This document shows, in pieces, positions 15,857 through 25,270 of a DNA stretch of 64,000 nt. The position numbers and the translations under genes were made by a program. The stretch lies in the NCBI RefSeq assembly GCF_024330105.1, contig NZ_JANDHW010000002.1, positions 310,001-374,000 on the forward strand. The letters are read 5' to 3'. Numbering within the stretch: the first letter of the stretch is position 1; each line of letters opens with the position of its first letter. The notes beneath the pieces are model-generated. The model saw only the letters and a program-made list of their open reading frames with translations. It ran no database searches and was not told where the DNA came from. Source of the stretch: Coprobacter tertius. GTDB taxonomy: Bacteria > Bacteroidota > Bacteroidia > Bacteroidales > Coprobacteraceae.

Positions 15857-16045
15857 TTTAGGATATGTAATTTTTTTTTGAATAAAAATATTTTACTAAT
15901 TCATTGTTATATATGTTGTTAAATAAATATCTGTATATATATTCAATAGAAAGTGTGAAATAATTATAAATAAATCGAACCGGTCATTAGGATATTGCGT
16001 TAGCGGAATAAAGAGGATCATCACACATTCGTTAATTTGATATCT

Positions 16046-16534
16046 ATGAACAACTCAGATTTTGAAACCGAACTGGAAAAGTGCCGGAAGAAATTGTATT
16101 CATACGCATTATGGCTTACTAATGATGTATATCTTGCCGAAGATCTGGTACAGGAAACAATGATTAAGGCATATCTGAATAAAGAAAGTTTTGTATGCGG
16201 TAATTTTATGGCATGGTTACGCAAAATAATGCGTAATCATTTTGTGAATGATTATCGTAAGGCGCATCGCATCGAATTTATTGATTATAGCGATGTTAAA
16301 ACCGAGTTTTTCTCTACCGAGTGTCATGTCGAAGATGAATATGATTTGGAATATATCAATAAGGCTTTAGCCTCTCATGATGAAAATTACGGATATATGC
16401 TCGGCTTTTATTATATGGGATATTCTTATAAAGAAATATCAGAAATGTTTTCTTTGAATATCGGAACAGTAAAGAGCAGGATGCATACGTTGAGAGAAGA
16501 ATTGAAGATCGATCTGGATGAATTTCGGGATTGA
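16046..16534 (+). CDS. ECF-type RNA polymerase sigma factor
   Basis: 162 aa from the ATG at 16046; the TTG three codons upstream is less likely. Region 2 is seen in KKLYSYALWLTNDVYLAEDLVQETMIKAYLN and the following MAWLRKIMRNHFVNDYRKAHR. Region 4 is the helix-turn-helix YYMGYSYKEISEMFSLNIGT-VKSRMHTLREEL. Together these direct RNA polymerase to alternative promoters. No anti-sigma gene or SusCD pair adjoins it, so it is an orphan and its regulon is unknown. It stands alone between fabG and a convergent gene. Confidence 0.92.
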   Translation: MNNSDFETELEKCRKKLYSYALWLTNDVYLAEDLVQETMIKAYLNKESFVCGNFMAWLRKIMRNHFVNDYRKAHRIEFIDYSDVKTEFFSTECHVEDEYDLEYINKALASHDENYGYMLGFYYMGYSYKEISEMFSLNIGTVKSRMHTLREELKIDLDEFRD

Positions 16535-16642
16535 TCGAAAACTTTTTATAATAAAAATATAAATAATTCGACAGATACCGTGTTTTATGGCATCTTGATA
16601 ACTTGCATGCCCGATTTTAGACTCGAAAGCAGGTGATGACAG

Positions 16643-16681
16643 AAAAATACAGTGCCGAGAATTTTACGACACTGTATTTTT
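16643..16681. terminator. Bidirectional terminator between sigma factor and pRiA4b-type gene
   Basis: AAAAATACAGTG pairs with CACTGTATTTTT around a 15-nt loop. T-runs exist in both directions, suiting the two convergent genes. Confidence 0.75.
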
Positions 16682-16686
16682 AAATA

Positions 16687-17253
16687 TTAAAAGCGGTTAT
16701 CTTCTCCGAAAGAGGCACCTTCACTCATGTCGAGATCGTTGAAACCCTCTTCATCCAACTCGGACGGATCGAAAGTTTCGTCGCCGTAAAAATCTTCTCC
16801 AAACCCCGTATCTCCTGCTGCGGCAGGTTTATCGAAATCTTCCGGAACCGTTATTTGCTGGGGTGGATTTCCGATAGACTTGGTACAAACTGGCTTTTCG
16901 AGGTTTTTCCCCGGGATTATTTCTCTTAATTCCATAAAGAAAGCGCGTTCGTTCATGTTATCGAAGATGTATAACAATCGTTGTTTCTCATCTTCGAGAA
17001 GTTCGTTCAGTCGGGTGTCTTCCATCACCCACGAATCGTCTTCATAGCTTGTATCCATTTCCATCAGTGTAATTTCTGTCTTTTTTTCCCAATCATCTTC
17101 ACAAATAAAGAAAGAGGTTATCTGGTCTTTAGTGAAATTTACCGAGTCGAGGATTGCATTATGTAAATCGAGAAATGTTGCCTCAGAATCGATGCTGATC
17201 TCACGGGCGAAATTATCGACCTCATCGGATATAAGCAAAAATTTATAAATCAT
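16687..17253 (-). CDS. Plasmid pRiA4b ORF-3-like / IS1096 passenger-type protein
   Basis: 188 aa, cytosolic. The N-terminal 110 residues (MIYKFLLISDEVDNFAREIS, TFLDLHNAILDSV, SFFICEDDWEKKTEITL, LNELLEDEKQRLLYIFD) match the pRiA4b ORF-3-like family, which is annotated in Bacteroidales as IS1096-passenger TnpR-like. In this phylum it is a stable chromosomal gene, and I see no transposase or terminal repeats around it. The C-terminal 60 residues are acidic and low-complexity (DETFDPSELDEEGFNDLDMS). Biochemical role unknown. Confidence 0.75.
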   Translation of the reverse strand: MIYKFLLISDEVDNFAREISIDSEATFLDLHNAILDSVNFTKDQITSFFICEDDWEKKTEITLMEMDTSYEDDSWVMEDTRLNELLEDEKQRLLYIFDNMNERAFFMELREIIPGKNLEKPVCTKSIGNPPQQITVPEDFDKPAAAGDTGFGEDFYGDETFDPSELDEEGFNDLDMSEGASFGEDNRF

Positions 17254-17423
17254 AGTTCTTAGTTAATAGGATACTTTTTTTGTTTTATACGGTAAAAATA
17301 ATAAAAATATCTCTTTCCCAAAAGTAAAAGAGGAAAAGTTGATCTTAGTCACATATGGAACATTTGAATTACCGGAATGTTGTGCCACAACACGTAATAT
17401 GATGATTTTCGAGCGATGCATTT

Positions 17424-17454
17424 TTGTTTAACATCGATACTTGTATTACCTTTA
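17424..17454 (+). promoter_or_regulatory. Promoter of the RluA-type gene
   Basis: TTG at 17424-17426, a 20-bp spacer and TACCTTTA at 17447-17454, one mismatch to TAnnTTTG. It lies inside the longer possible frame, so translation must start at the ATG at 17481. Confidence 0.6.
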
Positions 17455-17480
17455 CAACCTTAATCTGTAAAAAGAGAGTA

Positions 17481-18161
17481 ATGGAAGTCGTATATGAAGA
17501 CAATCATATTATTATTGTAAATAAAACCGGTTCGGAAATTGTGCAGGGAGATAAAACGGGAGATACACCTTTGTCGGAATTGCTGAAATCCTGGTTGAAG
17601 GAAAAATATGCTAAACCCGGCAATGTTTTTGTAGGAGTAACGCATCGTCTCGATCGTCCTGTCAGCGGATTGGTGGTATTTGCTAAAACAAGTAAAGCGC
17701 TTACCCGTCTCAATGATATGTTTCGTAACGGAGAAATAAAAAAAACTTATTGGGCGATTGTAAAAAATAGGCCCTCTCAGGAAACCGGTGAATTGAGGCA
17801 TTATCTGGTACGGAACGAAAAACAAAACAAGTCGGTTGCTTATGATGTAATGAAACCGAATGCCAAAGAAGCTATGTTGACATATCGGGTAATCGCTCAT
17901 AGCGATAAGTACCATTTATTGGAAATCGATTTGAAAACGGGACGGCATCATCAAATCAGATGTCAGTTGGCTAAAATGGGATGTCCTATAAAGGGAGATT
18001 TGAAGTACGGAGCCGAACGTTCTAATCCCGATGGCGGAATTAGTCTGCATGCCAGATATATTTCTTTTATACATCCGGTTTCTAAAAAACAAATCGAGAT
18101 TACGGCGCCCGTTCCGGGAGATAATTTATGGCAGGCTTTTGAAAAGCAGGTATCGGAATGA
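17481..18161 (+). CDS. RluA-family RNA pseudouridine synthase
   Basis: 226 aa from the ATG at 17481 (MEVVYEDNHIIIVNK). It isomerises uridine to pseudouridine in RNA. The catalytic Asp lies in THRLDRPVSGLVVFAKT (HRLDxxxSG). The other family blocks are KKTYWAIV, HYLVRNEK, LLEIDLKTGRHHQIRCQLA and GDLKYGA. There is no N-terminal S4 domain, so it belongs to the short single-domain class. The target site in rRNA or tRNA is not evident. Confidence 0.9.
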   Translation: MEVVYEDNHIIIVNKTGSEIVQGDKTGDTPLSELLKSWLKEKYAKPGNVFVGVTHRLDRPVSGLVVFAKTSKALTRLNDMFRNGEIKKTYWAIVKNRPSQETGELRHYLVRNEKQNKSVAYDVMKPNAKEAMLTYRVIAHSDKYHLLEIDLKTGRHHQIRCQLAKMGCPIKGDLKYGAERSNPDGGISLHARYISFIHPVSKKQIEITAPVPGDNLWQAFEKQVSE

Positions 18162-18172
18162 TAAAGTTTTAA

Positions 18173-18204
18173 AAATAAACCCCGGCAATACCGGGGTTTA
18201 TTTT
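18173..18204. terminator. Bidirectional terminator between RluA-type and GH78 genes
   Basis: AAATAAACCCCGG pairs with CCGGGGTTTATTT around a 5-nt loop, with T/A tracts on both sides; it serves both convergent genes. Confidence 0.88.
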
Positions 18205-18216
18205 GGGGTTTTATAT

Positions 18217-20847
18217 TTATTTGTTTTTTATTGTGACAGAATGTTTTCCCGAATTTAAAATGCGCGGTGATTCGTCATTCGGTAATAGGAGGGTCGCAGT
18301 ACAATTGGCTGGAATTTCTACCGTATAATTTATTTTGTTTTTCTTGCGTGTCCATTTCGAAACGATCAGTCCGTAGGGTGTCCGATGTTCCGAATAGAAA
18401 GAGGGCAAATCTTTTATAAAGTTTGGTTGCAGAATAATATTTTTGAATCCGGGATTTTCAGGGTCCGGTTTTATTCCGCCTAATCCTTTGAAGAACCAGC
18501 CTCCGATTTCTCCGAACATCATGTGGTTATCAGAGATATCTCGAGTGGCATTCAAATCCCAATTTTCCAATAAGGTAGTCGCTCCGTTTACGACCCACCA
18601 TCCCCACGACGGATATGTATTCTGTACGGCTATTTTATAGGCGGTTTCGGCTTGTCCGTTATCACTCAGGGCACTCAGGATGGCTTTTGCTCCTAATACA
18701 CCCACATCGAGGTGGAAATCGCTTTCACATACTTTTTTTGCTAAATTTTCGGCGACTTTCTCTTTAAGATTTTCAGGTACGACACCCCAGAATAAGGGAA
18801 CGCTTAATTCGGTTTGTGTTCCGTTGGCATATATGCCTGTTTCCTCGTTCAGATATTTGTGGTTGATGGCTCTGCGTATTTTTTCGGCTAAAGTTTTATA
18901 ATGGGCTTCATCTTCCGGTTTTCCGAACATAGCGGCGGCTTTGGCAAGAATGGTAGCATCTATGAAGTAATATACCGAAGAGGTGAGTTCCAATGAAGAA
19001 TGCGATTTTACAGGTACCCAGTCTCCGCGTCCCCAAGACGTTAAGCCTGAAGGATAAGTGTTGTCGATATAATCGACATAACGTTTTATATTGTCGTAGC
19101 ATTCTTTCAGAAGCCGGTCGTCACCGTAAAAAAGATATATATTCCAAGGAATAATTGCTATTGTGCTTGTCCAGTCTACACCGTTCGATGTTCCGTATCC
19201 CCAGCCTCCGGTAGGTATAATGTCGGGTAATACACCGTTAGGTTGCTGTTCGTCGCGGTGGTCGGCTAACCATTTTTCATATACTGTAATACCGTCGTAA
19301 TTATACAGGGCGGTTTCTATTGCGAAATGTCCGTCACCTGTCCAGCCGTTTTTTTCACGTTGCGGGCAATCGGTAGGGTACCCCATCAGATTCGAGCAAT
19401 ACGCATTGTTCGTCGCCTGCCACAGCTGTTCGATAATCGGGTTCGAACCATATACTCTACCCATTGGAGATACGTCGCTATGCATGAAATAAGCTTTCAG
19501 GCTTGCTGTGTCGAGTTGCAACGGTTCGGTTCCGACAACTTCAACATAGCGGAAACCTTTGTAGTTAAAACGCGGCATGAATTCATCAGTGCCGTTTCCG
19601 CTTAGGATTACAATATCGGTTTGGAAAGGATCGGTTTTGTCTTTCGGGCGGTGGTAAACGTCGATATTCGACAAATCTACATGACCGTTTTTTCCTAATC
19701 TTTCACCGTGGATAAGTCTTATTTCAGTACCTGCTTTTCCTGCGGTCCGTAAACGGGTTACGCCTGCCATGTTTTGTCCGAAGTCATACAGATAAGTAGT
19801 ATCATTCAGTTTCTTAATATTTTTCGCTGTGTACTCTTTAACGTTTCGTATCGGTTGCACCTGTTGGGAAACGATTCGGGGAGAAGGGGCTCCTCTGTAA
19901 CCTACATGATGCCATTTCGAGTCGTCGAATCCCGGTTTATCCCATCCTTTTTGTTCGAGGCGGGCATCGTAATGTTCGGCTGTATAAATGCTGTTGAAAA
20001 TAAGTGCTCCCGAAGAGGTTTTCCAATCTAATCCCGATGCGATAACTTCAGTCGTTCCGTCGGTATAAGTAATTCGCAGATCGAGGCAAAACGCGGGTCT
20101 ATTTCTCCAGGGGGCTTTGTCGAAATTCCACACGGCCATAGACTGGTGATTGTACCAACCGTTGCCCAATAATACACCAATCACATTTTCTCCTTTTGAA
20201 AGTTGTGGGGTTACATCGTAGGTAATATAAAAGTTTTTCCGGTCGAAACGAGTATATAAAGGGTCGAGTCGGTGATCGCCTACTTTTTCTCCGTTGAGGG
20301 ATAATTCATAAAGTCCTGCTACGGCGATGTAAGCTCGGGCCGATTTTATTTCTTTATTAATATTAAAAGCTTTACGAAAATAGGGAGCGGGTTTAAAATC
20401 GATCGATCGGTTATCTGATATCCAATTTCCTCTCCACGATGTGTTTTTTAAACCGGTTTCGAAATAGCTGGTTTCAGAAGATTCCGATTTTGTTCCGTTT
20501 TCATCCCAGTAGGTTATGTTCCAATAATAACGGGTACAAGGCTGAAGTTTTTTTCCGTTGTATTCTATTCGCTGTTTGTCCGATTTTATAATTCCGCTGT
20601 CATAAAAAGTACCGGTACCTTTTTCGATATTTAGAGGATCGGTGTCGATAATCAGGCGGTAAGCGGTTTGTGAGGTACCGTCCTTTTCCGAACGTATTTC
20701 CCAGGTGAGGCGAGGAGAATCTGTATCGATACCGATCGGCTCGGTCAAATATTCGCATCGTAAATTTACAGGAATGCCCGCATAAGCGGATAGTGAAAAT
20801 GTAAGGCATAAAATTATCCCGGTTAGGGACAATAGGGTTCTTTTCAT
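18217..20847 (-). CDS. Secreted alpha-L-rhamnosidase, GH78
   Basis: 876 aa with a signal peptide (MKRTLLSLTGIILCLTFSLSAYA). Inverting hydrolase that releases alpha-L-rhamnose from plant or bacterial glycans. N-terminal Ig-like domain (VNLRCEYLTEPIGIDTDSPR), then the carbohydrate-binding rhamnosidase-N domain (ARAYIAVAGLYELSLNGEKV). The (alpha/alpha)6 barrel begins near residue 470 with MGYPTDCPQREKNGWTGDGH; the acidic residues there and the downstream NGVDWTS and WGRGDWVP motifs are the expected catalytic surroundings. A beta domain (ENPGFKNIILQP) closes it. No SusCD pair adjoins it. Confidence 0.93.
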   Translation of the reverse strand: MKRTLLSLTGIILCLTFSLSAYAGIPVNLRCEYLTEPIGIDTDSPRLTWEIRSEKDGTSQTAYRLIIDTDPLNIEKGTGTFYDSGIIKSDKQRIEYNGKKLQPCTRYYWNITYWDENGTKSESSETSYFETGLKNTSWRGNWISDNRSIDFKPAPYFRKAFNINKEIKSARAYIAVAGLYELSLNGEKVGDHRLDPLYTRFDRKNFYITYDVTPQLSKGENVIGVLLGNGWYNHQSMAVWNFDKAPWRNRPAFCLDLRITYTDGTTEVIASGLDWKTSSGALIFNSIYTAEHYDARLEQKGWDKPGFDDSKWHHVGYRGAPSPRIVSQQVQPIRNVKEYTAKNIKKLNDTTYLYDFGQNMAGVTRLRTAGKAGTEIRLIHGERLGKNGHVDLSNIDVYHRPKDKTDPFQTDIVILSGNGTDEFMPRFNYKGFRYVEVVGTEPLQLDTASLKAYFMHSDVSPMGRVYGSNPIIEQLWQATNNAYCSNLMGYPTDCPQREKNGWTGDGHFAIETALYNYDGITVYEKWLADHRDEQQPNGVLPDIIPTGGWGYGTSNGVDWTSTIAIIPWNIYLFYGDDRLLKECYDNIKRYVDYIDNTYPSGLTSWGRGDWVPVKSHSSLELTSSVYYFIDATILAKAAAMFGKPEDEAHYKTLAEKIRRAINHKYLNEETGIYANGTQTELSVPLFWGVVPENLKEKVAENLAKKVCESDFHLDVGVLGAKAILSALSDNGQAETAYKIAVQNTYPSWGWWVVNGATTLLENWDLNATRDISDNHMMFGEIGGWFFKGLGGIKPDPENPGFKNIILQPNFIKDLPSFYSEHRTPYGLIVSKWTRKKNKINYTVEIPANCTATLLLPNDESPRILNSGKHSVTIKNK

Positions 20848-20883
20848 AGTAACGTGTAATTTGAATTATGTGATGATTTAGTA

Positions 20884-20914
20884 CAAAGATAGTGCAATCC
20901 GGTTGCAAATTCAA
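20884..20914 (-). promoter_or_regulatory. Promoter of the rhamnosidase gene
   Basis: On the minus strand: TTG (20914-20912), 20-bp spacer, TATCTTTG (20891-20884). The start codon is 37 bp downstream. Good match to the Bacteroidota consensus. Confidence 0.6.
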
Positions 20915-21166
20915 ATTTATTTATATTTTGCTGAAGTTTGTTTTATCTCCCGGTAAAGAAAAGATGATTTTCGATGCAAACATACAGTTCGTTCCGTCGG
21001 ATTTGTGATCCGACGGGACATAATACATAATCTTGTAATCGCGATGTCGCCAGGTATTATTTCCTCTTACACAGGATGTGGTAAATAACCGGTGAAGATT
21101 TTATGTTAAAAACCGGGATGTGTAATCATATCATCCCAGTTTTATTTTCATTGCTAAAATATTGTT
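20915..21166. other. Intergenic region with one hairpin
   Basis: Between the rhamnosidase promoter and the DUF4301 stop. The only structure I see is a perfect 9-bp stem at 20994-21016 (CCGTCGGAT / ATCCGACGG, loop TTGTG) without a T-run. No gene or further motif recognised. Confidence 0.45.
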
Positions 21167-22687
21167 TTATCCTTGATGTTGCTCTCTCAGCAGATCGTTT
21201 ACAGTTTTTACCGGATTGAACGTTTCGATGGGAACCTCTACGAAGAGGGTGTTCCAGTCGGACATGGCGCCATTCCATAATCCCGGTAACTCGAGTGCTT
21301 TAAGTTCTTTTCCGTTTTTGGATTTCATTGAAATGAAACCGGTGTTTTTGTCGACGAATTTACGCAGATCGTATTTGTCTCCTTTGGCATTTTTTACGGC
21401 GCAAACCAGATCTACCGGATTGAAATGAGTAGAAGTCTCGAACATTTTTTTCGATTCGGGATCGTTCATGTCGATTTGCGAACTTTCGAGAATTTGTGGT
21501 GAATAAGTCGCGTCTTGGTTGCGGGCGAGGAAAGGGCCGCCGCCCGGTTCGCCGATATTTTTTACCATGCCGCAAACCCGTATGGGACGTTTTAGTTTCT
21601 TTAGCAGATATATTGCCAGCTCCCCGTCTTCAAGCAGCTTTGTTTCGGGATTTCGGATGAATAATTTGTGTTGCAGAAAATCGATCACTTCGCGTAAGTC
21701 TTCGATCGTATATTTACCGCTTTCTAAAAGAGAGGTATATTCGTCGATCTGCTGTTGCAAAGAAATAAGTATCCCGCCGATCACTTTTTTATATTGTACG
21801 GTAATATCCTTTAGCCTGTCGGGTACGACGTTATCTATGTTTTTTATAAAAATGACGTCGGCGTCTATGTCGTTCAGGTTTTCGATGAGGGCTCCGTGGC
21901 CGCCGGGGCGGAAAAGAAGGGTTCCGTTATCCCGGAAAGGATGGTTTTCGGAATCGGCGGCTATCGTGTCGGTCGACGATTTTTGTTCGGAAAAACTGAT
22001 GTCGTAACGTACTCCGTATTTCTTCTCGTATTCTGGTTGTTTTTGGGTTACTCGTTCTTTAAAAAGAGGAAGATGCTCGTGAGAGACGGTGAAATGTACG
22101 CTAACTTCTCCGCCGGTGTTGCCGGCATACAAGGCCCCTTCTACCAGGTGTTCTTCCATTGCTGTGCGAGAGGCTTGCGCATATCGGTGAAACTTCAGCA
22201 TTCCTTTCGGAAGAGAGCCGTAATCGAGTCCTTCCGGTAACAAAAGATTTGAAACGATCGCTTTGAATTTGCCGACCGACAGAAGTTCATCTATATTTTT
22301 TCCTTCGTTTTTTAGACATACTTTATTCAGGTCGTCGTAAAACGCAAAGTAGGAGATATTCTCGAAAAAGGTTTTTTCGGCATCGGTCTCCGGCGATGTA
22401 TATTTTGCTCCGAGGAACTCGAAAAGGGCTTTAAACATGCGGCTAGCAGCACCCGATGCCGGTACGAATTTTACGATTTTCCGGTTTTTTTTCAGATATT
22501 CATCCCAGATACCGAGGTATTTTTCGATTTCGTTTTTATTCAGGGCTAATATTCCGTTTCCTGTTGTGGCAGGTGCATAAAGCGTAAGAAATGGAAATCC
22601 TTTTTTGAAAGATTCGAGTTGTGATTCGATTTGGGCTTCCGAAATTCCTTTACGGAATATAACTTCCTTGTCTTGTTGTGTTAACAT
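21167..22687 (-). CDS. DUF4301 family protein
   Basis: 506 aa from the ATG at 22687 (MLTQQDKEVIFRKGISE); 15 more upstream codons are open, but the start there is untypical. The whole length matches DUF4301, a Bacteroidota family resembling nucleotidyltransferase-type folds: FVPASGAASRMFKALFEFL near residue 75, HFTVSHEHL, LLFRPGGHGALIENLNDIDA and GGGPFLARN. The GxAxRM and RPGGHGALI segments recall NTP-sugar pyrophosphorylases, but no activity is established to my knowledge. Divergent from the rel gene, with short upstream regions. Confidence 0.85.
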   Translation of the reverse strand: MLTQQDKEVIFRKGISEAQIESQLESFKKGFPFLTLYAPATTGNGILALNKNEIEKYLGIWDEYLKKNRKIVKFVPASGAASRMFKALFEFLGAKYTSPETDAEKTFFENISYFAFYDDLNKVCLKNEGKNIDELLSVGKFKAIVSNLLLPEGLDYGSLPKGMLKFHRYAQASRTAMEEHLVEGALYAGNTGGEVSVHFTVSHEHLPLFKERVTQKQPEYEKKYGVRYDISFSEQKSSTDTIAADSENHPFRDNGTLLFRPGGHGALIENLNDIDADVIFIKNIDNVVPDRLKDITVQYKKVIGGILISLQQQIDEYTSLLESGKYTIEDLREVIDFLQHKLFIRNPETKLLEDGELAIYLLKKLKRPIRVCGMVKNIGEPGGGPFLARNQDATYSPQILESSQIDMNDPESKKMFETSTHFNPVDLVCAVKNAKGDKYDLRKFVDKNTGFISMKSKNGKELKALELPGLWNGAMSDWNTLFVEVPIETFNPVKTVNDLLREQHQG

Positions 22688-22790
22688 AGTAATTAATTGA
22701 TTATATAGTGAAAAAGTTATCATTTGATACAAATCCTTTCAAATTTACAAAAAGCTTATTAAAATCGGAATGAGTAAGGCTAAAAAAATA

Positions 22791-22798
22791 TATATTTG
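22791..22798 (+). promoter_or_regulatory. TAnnTTTG -7 box of rel
   Basis: TATATTTG matches the -7 element. It contains the TTG that could otherwise be read as a start codon, which therefore cannot be in the mRNA; the ATG at 22826 is the start. Confidence 0.55.
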
Positions 22799-22825
22799 AA
22801 TCGTATTTTTGAAATTTACGGGCTT

Positions 22826-25039
22826 ATGGTGAAGAATACTTATTTTACTCCGGCCGAACGTTCTGATTTTTTGGAATCTTATCGTTCTTTGTCTCGCTCG
22901 TCCCGTTCGCTAATAGGAGAGAAGGATTTTCTGCGTATTCGGAAATTGATAGCCCATGCGATCGAGTCGGGTAATTATCTGCATGATAAAAATGGAATAA
23001 ACGTATTGTTGCGGAATATGAACACGGCTCTGATTTTGTCTAAGGAAGTCGGCTTGGAGCGCAGTACGCTTATTGCGGTTTTGCTTTATCATGTAGTGCA
23101 ATGCGATTCTTTATCTCTCGAAGATATCAAAAAAGAATTCGGTACCGATATCACTAAAATTATTAACGGGCTGATAAAGGCTAATAGTCTTTATGCCAAA
23201 CAGGAAATTGTGGAAAGTGAAAACTTTCGGAAGTTACTGCTGACGTTTGCAGAAGATGTGAGGGTAATTATTATTATGATTGCCGACCGCTTGTGTCTTA
23301 TGCGTATGATTAACCATCATCCGAACGAAAGATACCGTATGGATGTGGCTTCTGAGGCCTCGTACCTGTATGCTCCGCTGGCGCATCGCCTGGGGTTGTA
23401 TCGTATAAAATCGGAACTCGAAGACCTTTCTCTGAAATATACCAACCGGGAGGTTTTTACACAGATCGCTCATAAATTAAAAGAGACCAAAAGGGCTCGA
23501 GACAAGTATATAGAAGAATTTATCGCTCCTGTAAAGAAAAAACTCGAAGAAGCCGGTTTGACTTTTGAAATTAAAGGACGGACGAAATCGATTTTTTCGA
23601 TCTGGAATAAGATGAAGAAGCAAAAGGCCGATTTGGAAGATATTTACGATTTGTTCGCCATTCGGGTAGTACTGGATACTCCCGAAGAGCAGGAGAAGGC
23701 CGATTGCTGGAAAGTGTATTCGATAGTTACGGATATGTATCAACCTAATCCGCAAAGGCTTAAAGACTGGCTTTCGATACCGAAAAGCAATGGGTACGAA
23801 TCGTTGCATATCACTGTTTTCGGGCCCGGTAACAGGTGGGTAGAAGTGCAGATACGCAGTAAGCGTATGGATGAAATTGCCGAACGAGGACTTGCGGCGC
23901 ATTGGAAATACAAAGGATTGAAAGGCGAGAGCGGCCTCGACGATTGGTTGAATAACGTGCGTGATATTCTCGAATCGGCAAATAACGGTCCTATGGAACT
24001 TATGAAAGAGTTTAAAATGGACCTTTACGATAAAGAGGTATTTGTATTTACTCCTAAAGGTGACTTGTATAAATTACCGAAAGGAGCTACGGTTCTCGAC
24101 TTTGCCTTTTTGATACATACCGGTCTCGGTAGTAAATGTGTAGGAGCTCGTGTGAACGGCAAAAACCAGACTATAAAATACGAATTACGTAGCGGAGATA
24201 CGATCGAGGTGCTGACTGCGCCTTCACAGTCGCCCAAACAAGACTGGCTGAATATCGTAACGACTTCTAAAGCACGGGTAAAAATAAAACAGGCTTTGAA
24301 CGAGGCTCAGTTCAAAGAAGCCGAATTCGGAAAAGAATTGTTGCAGCGGCGGTTTAAAAATCGAAAAATCGAGGTGGATGAATCGATCCTGATGCGTTTG
24401 ATAAAGAAAATGGGATATAAGACTGTAACCGATTTTTATTATGCGTTGGCGCAGGAGAATCTCGACGTAAATACCGTTTTGGATAATTATCTCGATCTCG
24501 ACCGGAAGGAAAAAGAAAATGAAGATTTCTCGGAATTACGTACCGCCGAGAATTTTGTGCCTCAATTATATGACGAGGATGCTTCGAAAGAAGATGTATT
24601 GGTAATCGACCAAAATCTGAAAGGGGTCGAATATAAACTGTCGAAATGTTGTAATCCTATTTATGGGGACGAAATTTTCGGATTCGTATCTACTCAGGGG
24701 AGTATAAAGATACACCGCATAGATTGTCCCAACGCTTTTTCTATGCGATCCCGTTTTGGTTACAGGGTCGTTAAAGCACGCTGGTCAGGTAAGCAGGGGT
24801 CTCAATATGCTACCGTATTACGGGTTGTCGGTCATGACGACATCGGAATCGTAACCAATATTACTTCGATTATTTCAAAAGAGAAGAATGTGAGCATGAG
24901 AAATATTTCAATCGAGTCGGATGATGGACTTTTCCAGGGACATATTACGGTAATGGTCGATGATCTTTCGTCTCTGAACAGCCTGATAAAAAAACTGAAA
25001 ACGGTAAAAGGGGTAAAGAATGTAGAGCGTACCCAATAA
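22826..25039 (+). CDS. rel: Rel/SpoT-family (p)ppGpp synthetase with degenerate hydrolase domain
   Basis: 737 aa. Domains: HD hydrolase (about 35-190), synthetase (about 235-350), TGS (about 390-450, VFVFTPKGDLYKLPKGATVL), a Zn-finger region (KCCNPIYGDEIFGFVSTQGS) and a C-terminal ACT (about 660-737). The synthetase looks intact: GRTKSIFSIWNKMK, LEDIYDLFAIRVVLD, GYESLHITVFGP, VEVQIRSKRMDEIAERGLAA. In the HD domain the HDxxED motif is replaced: positions 88-89 are YH and 92-93 are QC, and ADRLHNMR is ADRLCLMR (153-160). I infer a synthetase-only enzyme, so the cell should have another (p)ppGpp hydrolase. It makes the stringent-response alarmone from ATP and GDP/GTP. Confidence 0.9.
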   Translation: MVKNTYFTPAERSDFLESYRSLSRSSRSLIGEKDFLRIRKLIAHAIESGNYLHDKNGINVLLRNMNTALILSKEVGLERSTLIAVLLYHVVQCDSLSLEDIKKEFGTDITKIINGLIKANSLYAKQEIVESENFRKLLLTFAEDVRVIIIMIADRLCLMRMINHHPNERYRMDVASEASYLYAPLAHRLGLYRIKSELEDLSLKYTNREVFTQIAHKLKETKRARDKYIEEFIAPVKKKLEEAGLTFEIKGRTKSIFSIWNKMKKQKADLEDIYDLFAIRVVLDTPEEQEKADCWKVYSIVTDMYQPNPQRLKDWLSIPKSNGYESLHITVFGPGNRWVEVQIRSKRMDEIAERGLAAHWKYKGLKGESGLDDWLNNVRDILESANNGPMELMKEFKMDLYDKEVFVFTPKGDLYKLPKGATVLDFAFLIHTGLGSKCVGARVNGKNQTIKYELRSGDTIEVLTAPSQSPKQDWLNIVTTSKARVKIKQALNEAQFKEAEFGKELLQRRFKNRKIEVDESILMRLIKKMGYKTVTDFYYALAQENLDVNTVLDNYLDLDRKEKENEDFSELRTAENFVPQLYDEDASKEDVLVIDQNLKGVEYKLSKCCNPIYGDEIFGFVSTQGSIKIHRIDCPNAFSMRSRFGYRVVKARWSGKQGSQYATVLRVVGHDDIGIVTNITSIISKEKNVSMRNISIESDDGLFQGHITVMVDDLSSLNSLIKKLKTVKGVKNVERTQ

Positions 25040-25220
25040 TTAGAATTTAGACGGGATGTTTATCCCGATCGGTTTCTCTGATTATATGGCAGATATAAAC
25101 GGAAAATGAAAATTGTCGTTGCAAATGGTTTCATGTCGTTCGAACTTTTATAGGAATGAAGGTTGTAATTGGAGTAGGGATAAACAGGAAAACACGACGG
25201 CCGTTTTGAAAGAAAATTGT

Positions 25221-25228
25221 TACTTTTG
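25221..25228 (+). promoter_or_regulatory. TAnnTTTG -7 box before the 25271 lipoprotein gene
   Basis: TACTTTTG, 42 bp before the chosen ATG. No convincing -33 TTG at 19-20 bp. It supports the start at 25271 over an upstream one at 25217. Confidence 0.5.
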
Positions 25229-25270
25229 TATGCAGAAATATATTACGTCGAATATTTGAAAAGTAAATCT

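Noticed and set aside
16687-17253. Insertion-sequence passenger gene
   Set aside because: The family name refers to IS1096, but there is no transposase, terminal repeat or target duplication nearby, and the gene is a normal chromosomal gene in Bacteroidales.
18500-18600. SusC/SusD polysaccharide utilisation locus around the rhamnosidase
   Set aside because: No SusC or SusD-like gene, hybrid two-component regulator or other glycosidase adjoins it.
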